DNA of 8,594 bases from Planctomycetota bacterium (GTDB lineage: Bacteria; Planctomycetota; Phycisphaerae; Phycisphaerales; SM1A02), in assembly GCA_003671065.1 (NCBI GenBank), contig QWPU01000115.1:1-8594 (forward strand), written 5' to 3'. Every line of letters starts with the position of its first letter. The first letter of the stretch is position 1. This document shows positions 1 through 5,940 of the stretch, piece after piece. The position numbers and the translations under genes are program-made. The notes below the pieces were generated by a model, which worked only from the letters and a program-made list of their open reading frames with translations, did not search any database and was not told the origin of the DNA.

Positions 1-1
1 C

Positions 2-70
2 TGGGAAGCACTTGCGGCGAAAGCTGATGAGTCTTACTCGGCGGCAGCAGCGCGTCGTAGCCGCGGATAA
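2..70 (+). CDS. C-terminal tail of an upstream gene, product unknown (partial)
   Basis: An open frame enters from the left edge and encodes 22 residues (WEALAAKADESY... ending in RRSRG) before a TAA at 68-70. The alanine-rich, then basic, ending looks like the tail of a protein rather than random frame. The stop lies 61 bases ahead of the preferred start of the next gene, which is a normal spacing. It probably belongs to the same polysaccharide cluster, but nothing in the fragment identifies the product. Confidence 0.4.
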   Translation, partial: WEALAAKADESYSAAAARRSRG

Positions 71-131
71 TCAGCGTTTGGAGATTGCTTCATCGGTTGT
101 GGCGATGCCGCCGATACAAGACATACTCAGA

Positions 132-1109
132 ATGGCAATCAGAAACACGTCCACCCCACTTGCCCGGTCGCGCATTGTTGTGACTGGAGGCGCAGGCTTT
201 CTCGGCCGAGCCGTTCTACAGGTGTTGCGCCAGCGCGGAGTGACGGATCCATTCGTTGTGCGAAAGTGCGACTACGACCTCACGACTGAAGCCGCCGTGG
301 AACGCCTCTATCGAGACACCACTCCCGATGTAGTGATTCACCTCGCCGCAGAAGTCGGTGGCATCGGTGCGAATCAAACGAATCCTGGTCGCTACTTCTA
401 TTCCAACATGGCGATGTCGCTTCATCTGATTGAAGCCGCGCGTCGCACTGGACTTCGTAAGTTCGTTCATACAGGAACCATTTGTTCGTATCCGAAGTTC
501 ACACCAGTTCCGTTTCGAGAAACCGACTTGTGGAACGGCTACCCCGAAGAGACGAACGCGCCGTATGGCATCGCCAAGAAGTCCGCGATGGTGATGCTTG
601 AAAGCTATCGCCTTCAGTACGGACTTGCGTCTGCATATGTGTTGCCCGTGAATCTGTACGGACCGTGGGACAACTTCGATCCACAGACTTCGCATGTCAT
701 TCCAGCGCTCATTCGCAAGTGTGTTGAAGCGCGTGCAGCGAACGCATCGAGCATCGAGTGTTGGGGCACGGGCAGTGCGAGCCGTGAGTTTCTCTATGTT
801 GACGATGCGGCTGAAGGCGTTGTGCGTGCGGCGGAAATGCTCGATGAGCCGACGCCGATCAATCTTGGCACTGGCTGCGAGATTACGATTCGCGCACTCG
901 TTGAGAAGATCGCGCAGGCGTGCGATTTCAGTGGCGACATTGTGTGGGATTCTTCGAAGCCCGACGGTCAACCTCGACGCTGTGTTGATTCACAGCGCGC
1001 GCGGGAACTGATGGGTTGGTCATCAACCGTGGACTTTCAAGAGGGATTGCGTCGCACCGTCGAGTGGTACAAGTCATCGCGTTCATCACAACCAGTGGGG
1101 AGTCGTTGA
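132..1109 (+). CDS. fcl: GDP-L-fucose synthase (GDP-4-keto-6-deoxymannose epimerase/reductase)
   Basis: This short-chain dehydrogenase/reductase-fold enzyme is predicted to convert GDP-4-keto-6-deoxy-D-mannose to GDP-L-fucose with NADPH in the cytosol, supplying an activated sugar for polysaccharide synthesis. Counting from the ATG at 132 (325 aa), the nucleotide-binding TGGAGFLG lies at residues 18-25. It is followed by the family signature AAEVGGIGAN, the YGIAK catalytic pair (Tyr145, Lys149), NLYGPWDNF with SHVIPALIRK (His188), REFLYVDD and the C-terminal KPDGQPRR. Cys118 matches the epimerisation cysteine of the E. coli enzyme. The position of the catalytic serine appears to be Thr116 (GTIC instead of GSSC). 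The frame is open from 12, with ATGs at 12, 27, 105 and 132. I chose 132 because the length fits the family and the Rossmann strand follows closely; no start has a clear ribosome binding site. A related GDP-sugar reductase cannot be excluded. Confidence 0.88.
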   Translation: MAIRNTSTPLARSRIVVTGGAGFLGRAVLQVLRQRGVTDPFVVRKCDYDLTTEAAVERLYRDTTPDVVIHLAAEVGGIGANQTNPGRYFYSNMAMSLHLIEAARRTGLRKFVHTGTICSYPKFTPVPFRETDLWNGYPEETNAPYGIAKKSAMVMLESYRLQYGLASAYVLPVNLYGPWDNFDPQTSHVIPALIRKCVEARAANASSIECWGTGSASREFLYVDDAAEGVVRAAEMLDEPTPINLGTGCEITIRALVEKIAQACDFSGDIVWDSSKPDGQPRRCVDSQRARELMGWSSTVDFQEGLRRTVEWYKSSRSSQPVGSR

Positions 1110-1169
1110 ACGCACGCTCCTCAGCACACACAGTGAGCAATATCGGAGTGCATCTACAAGCTTGAATTC

Positions 1170-2399
1170 ATGCGCATACTGCTGATCAATCAGACCTTCT
1201 ACCCGGACTACGCCGCGACTGCGCAACATGCGCACGATCTCGCGCGTTATCTCGTGAGCCAAGGTCATGAAGTCACAGCGATTGCATCGCGTTCAATCTA
1301 TGGCGAAAAGGGCGCGGCACTTGCGCGTGAAGAAGTCGTTGATGGCATTCGCATTGTGCGCGTGGGCAAGAGCATCTTTGGCAAGTCATCGATCTTGGCG
1401 CGATCAATTGACTTCGGACTCTTCTATCTATTGGCTTTCTGGAAGTCGATGGTCATGCAGCGGCAAGATGTGGTGATCTGCTTCACGACGCCGCCGTTTG
1501 TTGCGCTCATTGGCTGGTTTCTGCGACTTGTTCGCGGCACGCGCTATGTCTATTGGGTGATGGATCTCTATCCCGATGTGGCTGTTGCGTGCGGCGTCAT
1601 GAATGCGCGCTCGCCGCTGACATGGGTGCTCGAGCGGCTGAATCGGTTTTGTCTGCGTCATGCAGATCGCGCGGTCGTACTCGGTCGTTGCATGCAAGCG
1701 CGTGTTGTGGCGAAGGGCATTCCTGCGAGCAACCTAGCGCTCATCAATGTGTGGAGTGATCCGAGTGACGGCGTTGCGACAGATCGATCGATCAACTCGT
1801 ATCGCCGCGAATGGAACATCGGCGATCGTGTGCTGGTCATGTACTCGGGCAACTTCGGCATCGGTCACGATGTCGTGACAATCGCAGACAGCGTGCAAGC
1901 GCTGCGCGACGATTCAAACATCGTGTTCGCATTTGTTGGTGGCGGCAAGCGCAAAGATGAACTCATCGGCATGCTGCGCGACCGCGGCCTGACCAACTAC
2001 ATCGAAGCGCCGTATCAACCACGCGAACGCATTCATGATTTGCTCAGCGCCGCAGATATTCATCTCGCGAGTCTCGCCAGCGGTTCAACAGGCATCATGG
2101 TGCCGAGCAAGTTCTACGGCGTACTCGCAGTGGCTCGACCCATTGTCTACATCGGTGAAGAAGCGGGCGAAGCCGCGCGCGTCATCAACGAAGAGCAGTG
2201 CGGGATTGTGGTTGCGCTCGGTGATGCACCAGCACTTGCGGCAGCTATTCGCAAGCTAGCGGTTGATCGTGATCTTGCGACGACGATGGGAAATCGCGCA
2301 CGCGCCGTGATGGTTGAGAAGTGGGGCGCGACGCACGCGATGCGCAAATGGAACACATTGCTTGGCGAAGTCGCCAATGCTGGTCGTCGTCGCGTTTGA
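1170..2399 (+). CDS. glycosyltransferase family 4 (GT-B fold), WcaI/WbuB-like
   Basis: This 409-residue retaining GT-B glycosyltransferase is predicted to move a sugar from a nucleotide donor to a lipid-linked polysaccharide precursor at the inner face of the cytoplasmic membrane. The N-terminal domain starts MRILLINQTFYPDYAATAQH, with the QGHEVTAIAS strand near residues 31-40. WVMDLYPDVAV (129-139) is typical of WbuB/WcaI-type enzymes. Hydrophobic stretches at about 83-93 and 108-121 suggest membrane association. The C-terminal donor domain begins at MYSGNFGIGHD (224-234) and carries SLASGSTGIMVPSKFYGVLA (301-320) followed by RPIVYIG, where family 4 enzymes bind the donor. The length matches WcaI (about 400 aa). 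It follows the fucose synthase by 60 bases, so an L-fucose or related 6-deoxyhexose donor is plausible but inferred. No strong ribosome binding site precedes the ATG. Confidence 0.87.
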   Translation: MRILLINQTFYPDYAATAQHAHDLARYLVSQGHEVTAIASRSIYGEKGAALAREEVVDGIRIVRVGKSIFGKSSILARSIDFGLFYLLAFWKSMVMQRQDVVICFTTPPFVALIGWFLRLVRGTRYVYWVMDLYPDVAVACGVMNARSPLTWVLERLNRFCLRHADRAVVLGRCMQARVVAKGIPASNLALINVWSDPSDGVATDRSINSYRREWNIGDRVLVMYSGNFGIGHDVVTIADSVQALRDDSNIVFAFVGGGKRKDELIGMLRDRGLTNYIEAPYQPRERIHDLLSAADIHLASLASGSTGIMVPSKFYGVLAVARPIVYIGEEAGEAARVINEEQCGIVVALGDAPALAAAIRKLAVDRDLATTMGNRARAVMVEKWGATHAMRKWNTLLGEVANAGRRRV

Positions 2400-2425
2400 A
2401 TCGCGCGGACGGTGCACGCACTGCC

Positions 2426-3004
2426 ATGAACCACCAGCCTCCTGCAACACCTTCGAGTGAAACGCTTCGCGCGCGCCGTGCAAGTCCATATTCAACGCGC
2501 GAGAAAATCGGTCGGCTCATGTGGGCCGCAACACAAGCGACGCTCTTTCGCTGTTCATTCCACAACTTCTACGGCTGGCGACGCACGCTCTTGCGCGTGT
2601 TCGGTGCACAGGTGCACGCGAGCGCGAATGTCCGTCGCACGGTGCTGATTGAGTGTCCGTGGAATCTCACCATCGGCGCCGACAGTTCAATCGGGGATCG
2701 CGCAATTCTCTATTGCTTGGGCACAGTCACGATCGGCGAACGCGTCACGGTTTCGCAAGGTGCGCACTTGTGCGCAGGGACGCACGATCATCGCCTTAGT
2801 TCGATGCCGCTCGTTCGTCCGCCGATTCAGATTGGCGATGATGTGTGGATTGCCGCCGACGCCTTCGTTGGCCCAAAGGTAACTATCGGTAAGGGCGCGC
2901 TCTTAGGCGCGCGTGCCGTGGCGTTTCAAGATCTCGCTCCATGGACGATCTACCTGGGCAATCCTGCAAGTGCTGTGCGTGAACGCGTGCATGAATCGCG
3001 TTGA
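2426..3004 (+). CDS. WcaF-like polysaccharide O-acetyltransferase (left-handed beta-helix)
   Basis: This 192-residue protein is predicted to transfer acetyl from acetyl-CoA to a sugar hydroxyl of an exopolysaccharide or its lipid-linked repeat unit. After a variable 30-residue N-terminus comes the WcaF-type lead-in LFRCSFHNFYGWRR (40-53) and IECPWNLTIG (75-84). Hexapeptide repeats follow, including VTIGERVTVS (101-110), IQIGDDVWIA (134-143) and VTIGKGALLGARAV (152-165). The CAGTHDH segment (116-122) holds the likely catalytic histidine, and the coil ends in IYLGNPASAVRER. The frame is open back to 2321 inside the glycosyltransferase gene. I chose the ATG at 2426 because it lies 26 bases beyond that gene's stop and gives the family length (about 180-190 aa). 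It is the last gene of the polysaccharide block. The exact acceptor sugar is unknown. Confidence 0.87.
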   Translation: MNHQPPATPSSETLRARRASPYSTREKIGRLMWAATQATLFRCSFHNFYGWRRTLLRVFGAQVHASANVRRTVLIECPWNLTIGADSSIGDRAILYCLGTVTIGERVTVSQGAHLCAGTHDHRLSSMPLVRPPIQIGDDVWIAADAFVGPKVTIGKGALLGARAVAFQDLAPWTIYLGNPASAVRERVHESR

Positions 3005-3013
3005 ACGCGGCGA

Positions 3014-3042
3014 TCGAACGAAGCGTTCGCTGCTGCTATTCT
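3014..3042 (+). promoter_or_regulatory. weak sigma70-like promoter candidate for cysS
   Basis: TATTCT at 3037-3042 matches the -10 consensus at four of six positions. With a 17-base spacer the -35 would be TCGAAC (3014-3019), which matches poorly. It lies about 30 bases ahead of the cysS start, a sensible place for a promoter, but the match is weak and overlaps the hairpin at 3015-3029. Confidence 0.2.
3015..3029 (+). terminator. short hairpin after the polysaccharide block (weak terminator candidate)
   Basis: A perfect 6-bp inverted repeat CGAACG-AAG-CGTTCG lies 11 bases after the acetyltransferase stop. It has no T-run (CTGCTGCTATTC follows), so as an intrinsic terminator it is incomplete. 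It may only mark the boundary between the polysaccharide genes and cysS. Confidence 0.25.
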
Positions 3043-3070
3043 CGAACCTTCACGAGAGAGCGAACTCAGC

Positions 3071-4570
3071 ATGCCGATGCGCCTTTACAACACACTCACT
3101 AAGTCGACTGAGGAATTCAAAGCGATTGCCGCTGATGGAACCGTCGCGTTCTATTCGTGCGGACCGACGGTGTACGACGACGCGCACATCGGGAATTTTC
3201 GCTCGTTCCTCAATGCGGATGTCTTGCGGCGAACGCTTGAGTTGTTCGGCCACACTGTGCGTCATGTCATGAACATCACCGATGTTGGTCACATGACTGA
3301 AGACGAAGATGCGGACGGCGGCGGTGAAGACAAGATGGCGGTGGCGGGTAGGCGCATCGCGGAAGCGAAGAAGTCAGGCAAGTTGCCAGCGGGTGCAGAA
3401 ATCGACGCAGGAAATCCCTATGCGATCGCGAGTTTCTACGCCGATCGCTTTCTCGAAGACGCGCGTCATCTTGGTCTCAAGGTTGCGATTGAAGAGCGAG
3501 GACATCCCGAGTTGATGCCGCGGCCGACACGCTGCATTCCGCAAATGATCCAACTTGTTGAAGCACTGATTGCCCACGGAAATGCCTATGTCGCAAGTGA
3601 TGGCGTCGTGTACTTCAGCGTGACAAGCTTTCCCGCTTACGGCCAATTGTCAGGCAACACGCTCGACGCGCTGCGTGAAGGCGAAGGCGGACGCATCAAC
3701 GCGGCGCATCAGGCAGTGAAGCGTCATCCCGCAGATTTCATGCTGTGGAAGAGTGATCCGACGCACCTCATGCGTTGGCCAAGTCCGTGGGGCGAAGGCT
3801 ATCCAGGGTGGCATCTTGAATGCAGCGCGATGGCGCGCATGTTGCTCGGCGAAGAAATTGATTTGCACTCGGGCGGCGAAGACAACATCTTTCCGCACCA
3901 TGAATGCGAAGTCGCGCAGAGTTGTTGCGCGAGCGGATTGCAACACTTCGCGCGCGTGTGGTTTCACACGCGGCACTTGCAAGTCGAAGGCGAGAAGATG
4001 TCGAAGTCGAAGGGGAACTTCTATACCGCGCGCGATCTGTTTGCGAAGGGCGTGACGCCTGCCGCGCTTCGATTGGAACTTGTGCGCACGCACTATCGAA
4101 CGAACTCGAATTTCACACTGCAAGGTCTTCGCGATTGCCAGCGCATGATTGATCGTTGGTGTGGCGCGCGTGAAGCGCTCGTCGGACGAACTGGCGGCGA
4201 TGGGGTTGGACCAATGCAACGCGCGCTCGCAGAGTTCAAGGATTCGCTTGGCGATGACCTCAATGTTGCGCGTGGACTTGGTGCGCTCAATACAGCTATC
4301 AATGAGCCAGCGGCGGGCGATGCGCTGTTGGAGCTCAACGCTCTCGACGCCATCAATACAGTGCTCGGCGTGTTCGAACGCAACACATTGCTTGAAGCCG
4401 CGACAGATGACGGGCTCACCGCAAGGGTCGAAGCGCTGCTTGAGGCTCGTCGCGTAGCGCGTGCCTCAAAGGACTTCGCGGCAAGCGATCGTGCGCGCGA
4501 TGCGCTCACAGCACTTGGCGTGCGCATCAAGGATGGTCCGCAGGGAACCACTTGGGAACGCGCGGTCTAA
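3071..4570 (+). CDS. cysS: cysteine--tRNA ligase
   Basis: This cytosolic class I aminoacyl-tRNA synthetase charges tRNA-Cys with cysteine at the expense of ATP. Over 499 residues the landmarks are in order: CGPTVYDDAHIGN (30-42) with the HIGN nucleotide-binding motif, GWHLECSAM (246-254), FPHHECE (274-280) and KMSKS (309-313). The zinc site that selects cysteine is intact: Cys30, Cys251, His276 and Glu280 match the E. coli ligands. It is about 40 residues longer than the E. coli enzyme. Most of the extra length is an acidic/glycine-rich insertion after NITDVGHMTE, roughly 77-115, a variation I associate with Planctomycetes-like enzymes. The C-terminal part (about 355-499) is the helical DALR/anticodon region ending in DGPQGTTWERAV. 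A purine-rich GAGAGAG at 3054-3060 is a rather distant ribosome binding site. It is a housekeeping gene with no evident link to either neighbouring cluster. Confidence 0.97.
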   Translation: MPMRLYNTLTKSTEEFKAIAADGTVAFYSCGPTVYDDAHIGNFRSFLNADVLRRTLELFGHTVRHVMNITDVGHMTEDEDADGGGEDKMAVAGRRIAEAKKSGKLPAGAEIDAGNPYAIASFYADRFLEDARHLGLKVAIEERGHPELMPRPTRCIPQMIQLVEALIAHGNAYVASDGVVYFSVTSFPAYGQLSGNTLDALREGEGGRINAAHQAVKRHPADFMLWKSDPTHLMRWPSPWGEGYPGWHLECSAMARMLLGEEIDLHSGGEDNIFPHHECEVAQSCCASGLQHFARVWFHTRHLQVEGEKMSKSKGNFYTARDLFAKGVTPAALRLELVRTHYRTNSNFTLQGLRDCQRMIDRWCGAREALVGRTGGDGVGPMQRALAEFKDSLGDDLNVARGLGALNTAINEPAAGDALLELNALDAINTVLGVFERNTLLEAATDDGLTARVEALLEARRVARASKDFAASDRARDALTALGVRIKDGPQGTTWERAV

Positions 4571-4616
4571 GAGCAGATCGCGAGCGAGAAATCTTCACAA
4601 AAATGACAACAACCGT

Positions 4617-4645
4617 TTGCTTGAGCGGCGGTTTTCTGGTATACT
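4617..4645 (+). promoter_or_regulatory. extended -10 sigma70-type promoter
   Basis: The -35 element TTGCTT (4617-4622) is separated by exactly 17 bases from TATACT (4640-4645), a five-of-six match to the -10 consensus. TGG at 4637-4639 provides the TGn extended -10 element. Transcription would start near 4651-4653, just before the first base-paired element of the leader. It lies 47 bases after the cysS stop, and the next convincing long gene is 450 bases downstream, so it probably drives a long leader or a small RNA. It is the best promoter match I see in the window. Confidence 0.65.
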
Positions 4646-4653
4646 CATCCCGT

Positions 4654-4724
4654 CAGCATCAAGAGCAGCGGGTTCACCCGCTCAGCAACCGAGTCTCATC
4701 CGACCGCGGTGCCAAAAAGATGCG
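4654..4724 (+). ncRNA. SAM-I-clan riboswitch-like element, reduced form (candidate)
   Basis: Three strings diagnostic of the SAM-I clan occur in the right order: AUCAAGAG (4658-4665), GCAACC (4685-4690) and GGUGCCAA (4708-4715). They are enclosed by P1, GCAUC (4656-4660) pairing with GAUGC (4719-4723). P3 can form from ACCG (4688-4691) with CGGU (4707-4710), then GUC (4693-4695) with GAC (4702-4704) around a 6-base loop. P2 is a plain 6-bp hairpin (4667-4672 with 4677-4682, loop UUCA). It therefore lacks the kink-turn and the loop that pairs with J3/4 in ordinary SAM-I RNAs, and there is no P4. It starts a few bases after the promoter's expected start point. What it senses, if anything, is unknown; the genes downstream are not methionine genes. 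It could also be a decayed copy or a different RNA sharing this core. Confidence 0.45.
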
Positions 4725-4759
4725 GCTCGAAACAGGCTGAAAAACAGCCAAAAACGAGC
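4725..4759 (+). ncRNA. symmetrical two-stem hairpin with A-rich internal loops
   Basis: GCTCG (4725-4729) pairs with CGAGC (4755-4759). Inside it GGCTG (4735-4739) pairs with CAGCC (4745-4749), closed by an AAAAA loop. The internal loop is AAACA on the left and AAAAA on the right, five bases each. It begins two bases after the closing stem of the riboswitch-like element, so it may be its expression platform or a docking arm. There is no U-tract after it, so it is not a standard terminator. Confidence 0.5.
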
Positions 4760-4774
4760 ACAATTGAGGATCGC

Positions 4775-4976
4775 GCGAGTACGACGAAACTTTCTCCGTC
4801 ACTCGCACAAACTTCCATTGCTGATGAGGTGCACATGACCGAGAACGGTCTGACATGAGCTTCACTCATGTTCCGAGCTCGCGATGCTGGTCGTGATTTG
4901 TAATCGCGATACGCATGCACCTCACAATTTTGAAGTTGCATCTCGAACGATGCCCGTGACGCAGATTGGCGCGTCA
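4775..4976 (+). ncRNA. run of further hairpins in the leader (candidate structured RNA)
   Basis: Five hairpins follow one another. The first is GCGAGT + GACG (4775-4780, 4783-4786) with CGTC + ACTCGC (4797-4806), ten pairs with one 2-base bulge. The second is GACCG (4837-4841) with CGGTC (4846-4850), loop AGAA. The third is ACATGAG (4853-4859) with CTCATGT (4865-4871), loop CTTCA. The fourth is TCGTGATT (4891-4898) with AATCGCGA (4902-4909), one G-U pair and loop TGT. The fifth is TGACGC (4957-4962) with GCGTCA (4971-4976). This is denser than I would expect by chance in a stretch of this size. It does not match tmRNA, RNase P, SRP RNA, 6S RNA or a T-box by any conserved string I know. Confidence 0.4.
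4826..4858 (+). CDS. possible 7-codon leader peptide (MTENGLT) with ribosome binding site
   Basis: GAGG at 4826-4829 lies five bases before an ATG at 4835, which opens a frame of seven codons (M-T-E-N-G-L-T) ending in TGA at 4856-4858. The frame runs across the hairpin at 4837-4850 and stops inside the left arm of the hairpin at 4853-4871. A ribosome translating it would therefore disturb both. It may be a chance arrangement; no amino acid is repeated in the way attenuator peptides often show. Confidence 0.2.
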   Translation, partial: EVHMTENGLT

Positions 4977-5100
4977 TTGACCTCGCGTTACTCATCAAGA
5001 GTTCACGCGTGCTGTGTTGTGGCTTTGCTACGCGCAGTCGTTCTCGGGATTCGCTTGGTGTCAACACTCGAGTCAGAAATCTTGATGAAGGAAAGCACAC

Positions 5101-5874
5101 ATGAGTCAACCGACAACGAAACCATCATTTCCCCTGACCATGCGCATCGATCGAGCATTCTTGCACGATCCATCTGCATTCGGTTCGGATCTCAAACCGC
5201 TCTTGAGTGAAGCACGCCGCATCGCACTGAACGGACCAGAGGCACACGCGCTCAACGCATTCGCGGCGCAAGATCGTGCGCGCCAACAATTGGAGATTGC
5301 TCACGCAGAGCATGTGCTCCAGATTCGTTGCACGGACAACTGGCCTCGAGTCCACGCCGTGATGTGTCGCGAGGACACCCTATTTCGCAACGACATCGGA
5401 ACTCAATGCAACTCTCCCGTTCGCTACGAACTCAACATGCTCCGTATCGAAGTAGGTCTGACATTGCGCTCAATAATTGGGTTGGCGCGGGTAGCCAGCT
5501 ATGTAACTGGAACTCGTAACGCATCGAGGCAGTTAGAGGACAGGCCAAATCAACCGTGGCTGACATGGAAGATCAGAATCGATCCGGGAGATGCCCTTCG
5601 ATCGGCATTCGCTGTTGAGATGCTTTCAGGCGCTAGTTGCTATCGCTCCCTCAAAGATCTTTCCAAATCTGGTGCAGGCTTCACTGTGGCCACCGATGGA
5701 GTGAAGACGCACGCGTTTCCAAGTGGATGGAACATTAGGGATTCTGAATATGCGCGACGCGGTGTCCGCGTTGACGACCCATGCATCTTCAAGATGTGTG
5801 CGCTGCGGACCTGGCCTTCTTACTTCACGGATTGCGCTTATCTCGTAAGCGAAATGGATGGATTGTGTGCGTGA
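5101..5874 (+). CDS. hypothetical protein, 257 aa, first gene of the MoxR operon
   Basis: I do not recognise this protein. A good ribosome binding site (AAGGA, 5088-5092) lies eight bases before the ATG, which supports both start and expression. Residues about 28-75 are alanine-, arginine- and glutamate-rich and look helical; the middle (about 108-135) is a second helical, partly hydrophobic stretch. The C-terminal third is richer in aromatic and cysteine residues (WPSYFTDCAY near 238-247). Eight cysteines (residues 77, 89, 103, 180, 228, 233, 245, 256) is high for a cytosolic protein of this size, but no clear CxxC metal knuckle is present. There is no signal peptide or membrane segment. From about 5400 codons such as ATA, TTA, AGG, AGA and GTA appear, unlike cysS, suggesting an acquired or fast-evolving gene. 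It is separated from the next gene by 66 bases containing a hairpin. Confidence 0.65.
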   Translation: MSQPTTKPSFPLTMRIDRAFLHDPSAFGSDLKPLLSEARRIALNGPEAHALNAFAAQDRARQQLEIAHAEHVLQIRCTDNWPRVHAVMCREDTLFRNDIGTQCNSPVRYELNMLRIEVGLTLRSIIGLARVASYVTGTRNASRQLEDRPNQPWLTWKIRIDPGDALRSAFAVEMLSGASCYRSLKDLSKSGAGFTVATDGVKTHAFPSGWNIRDSEYARRGVRVDDPCIFKMCALRTWPSYFTDCAYLVSEMDGLCA

Positions 5875-5877
5875 TCA

Positions 5878-5896
5878 ACGCAACATGGTGTTGCGT
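5878..5896 (+). repeat. 7-bp hairpin just after the stop codon
   Basis: ACGCAAC (5878-5884) and GTTGCGT (5890-5896) form a perfect 7-bp stem with loop ATGGT, starting three bases after the TGA. No U-tract follows on the + strand (GGACAGAAAAAATA does), so it is more likely an mRNA-stabilising or attenuating hairpin between the two genes than an intrinsic terminator. Confidence 0.4.
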
Positions 5897-5911
5897 GGAC
5901 AGAAAAAATAT

Positions 5912-5934
5912 TCCGCAACTGCGGAGAAACGGAG
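5912..5934 (+). promoter_or_regulatory. ribosome binding site next to a small hairpin, ahead of the 346-aa gene
   Basis: GGAG at 5931-5934, six bases before the ATG at 5941, is the functional-looking ribosome binding site. A second GGAG lies at 5923-5926, mostly within the 3' arm of a 5-bp stem (TCCGC 5912-5916 with GCGGA 5921-5925, loop AACT). The stem leaves the proximal site free. Confidence 0.4.
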
Positions 5935-5940
5935 ACAGTC

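Larger units (their letters stand above)
4571..5100 (+). other. 530-base region without a convincing long gene; probable leader of the downstream operon
   Basis: It contains the promoter at 4617-4645, the SAM-I-like element, the hairpin series, and from about 4980 to 5080 sequence in which I see nothing definite. Open frames crossing it (for example 4884-5210 on + and 4696-5109 on -) have no recognisable protein character. The 4884 frame also lacks a ribosome binding site and overlaps the next gene. If transcribed from the promoter it would give a 5' leader of about 450 nt for the gene at 5101. Confidence 0.55.

Noticed and set aside
216..971. 251-aa open frame on the - strand
   Set aside because: It lies opposite the GDP-L-fucose synthase, whose family motifs run throughout this stretch.
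4611..4636. AACCG...CGGTT stem followed by TTCT, possible cysS terminator
   Set aside because: Only five pairs around a 13-base loop, with a poor T-run, and it overlaps the -35 and spacer of a much better promoter.
4667..4682. AGCGGGTTCACCCGCT as a tRNA T-arm
   Set aside because: The loop has only four bases, and no acceptor, D or anticodon arm can be found around it; it fits better as the P2-like stem.
4977..5005. TTGACC as a -35 box of a second promoter
   Set aside because: It matches the -35 consensus well, but no -10-like hexamer occurs 15 to 19 bases downstream.
4696..5109. 137-aa open frame on the - strand across the leader
   Set aside because: Amino-acid pattern is unlike a folded protein (serine/arginine/cysteine-rich, no motif), and the structure signals read on the + strand.
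4884..5210. 108-aa open frame in the leader, + strand
   Set aside because: No ribosome binding site, no protein-like domain pattern, and it overlaps by about 110 bases the 5101 gene, which has a proper ribosome binding site.
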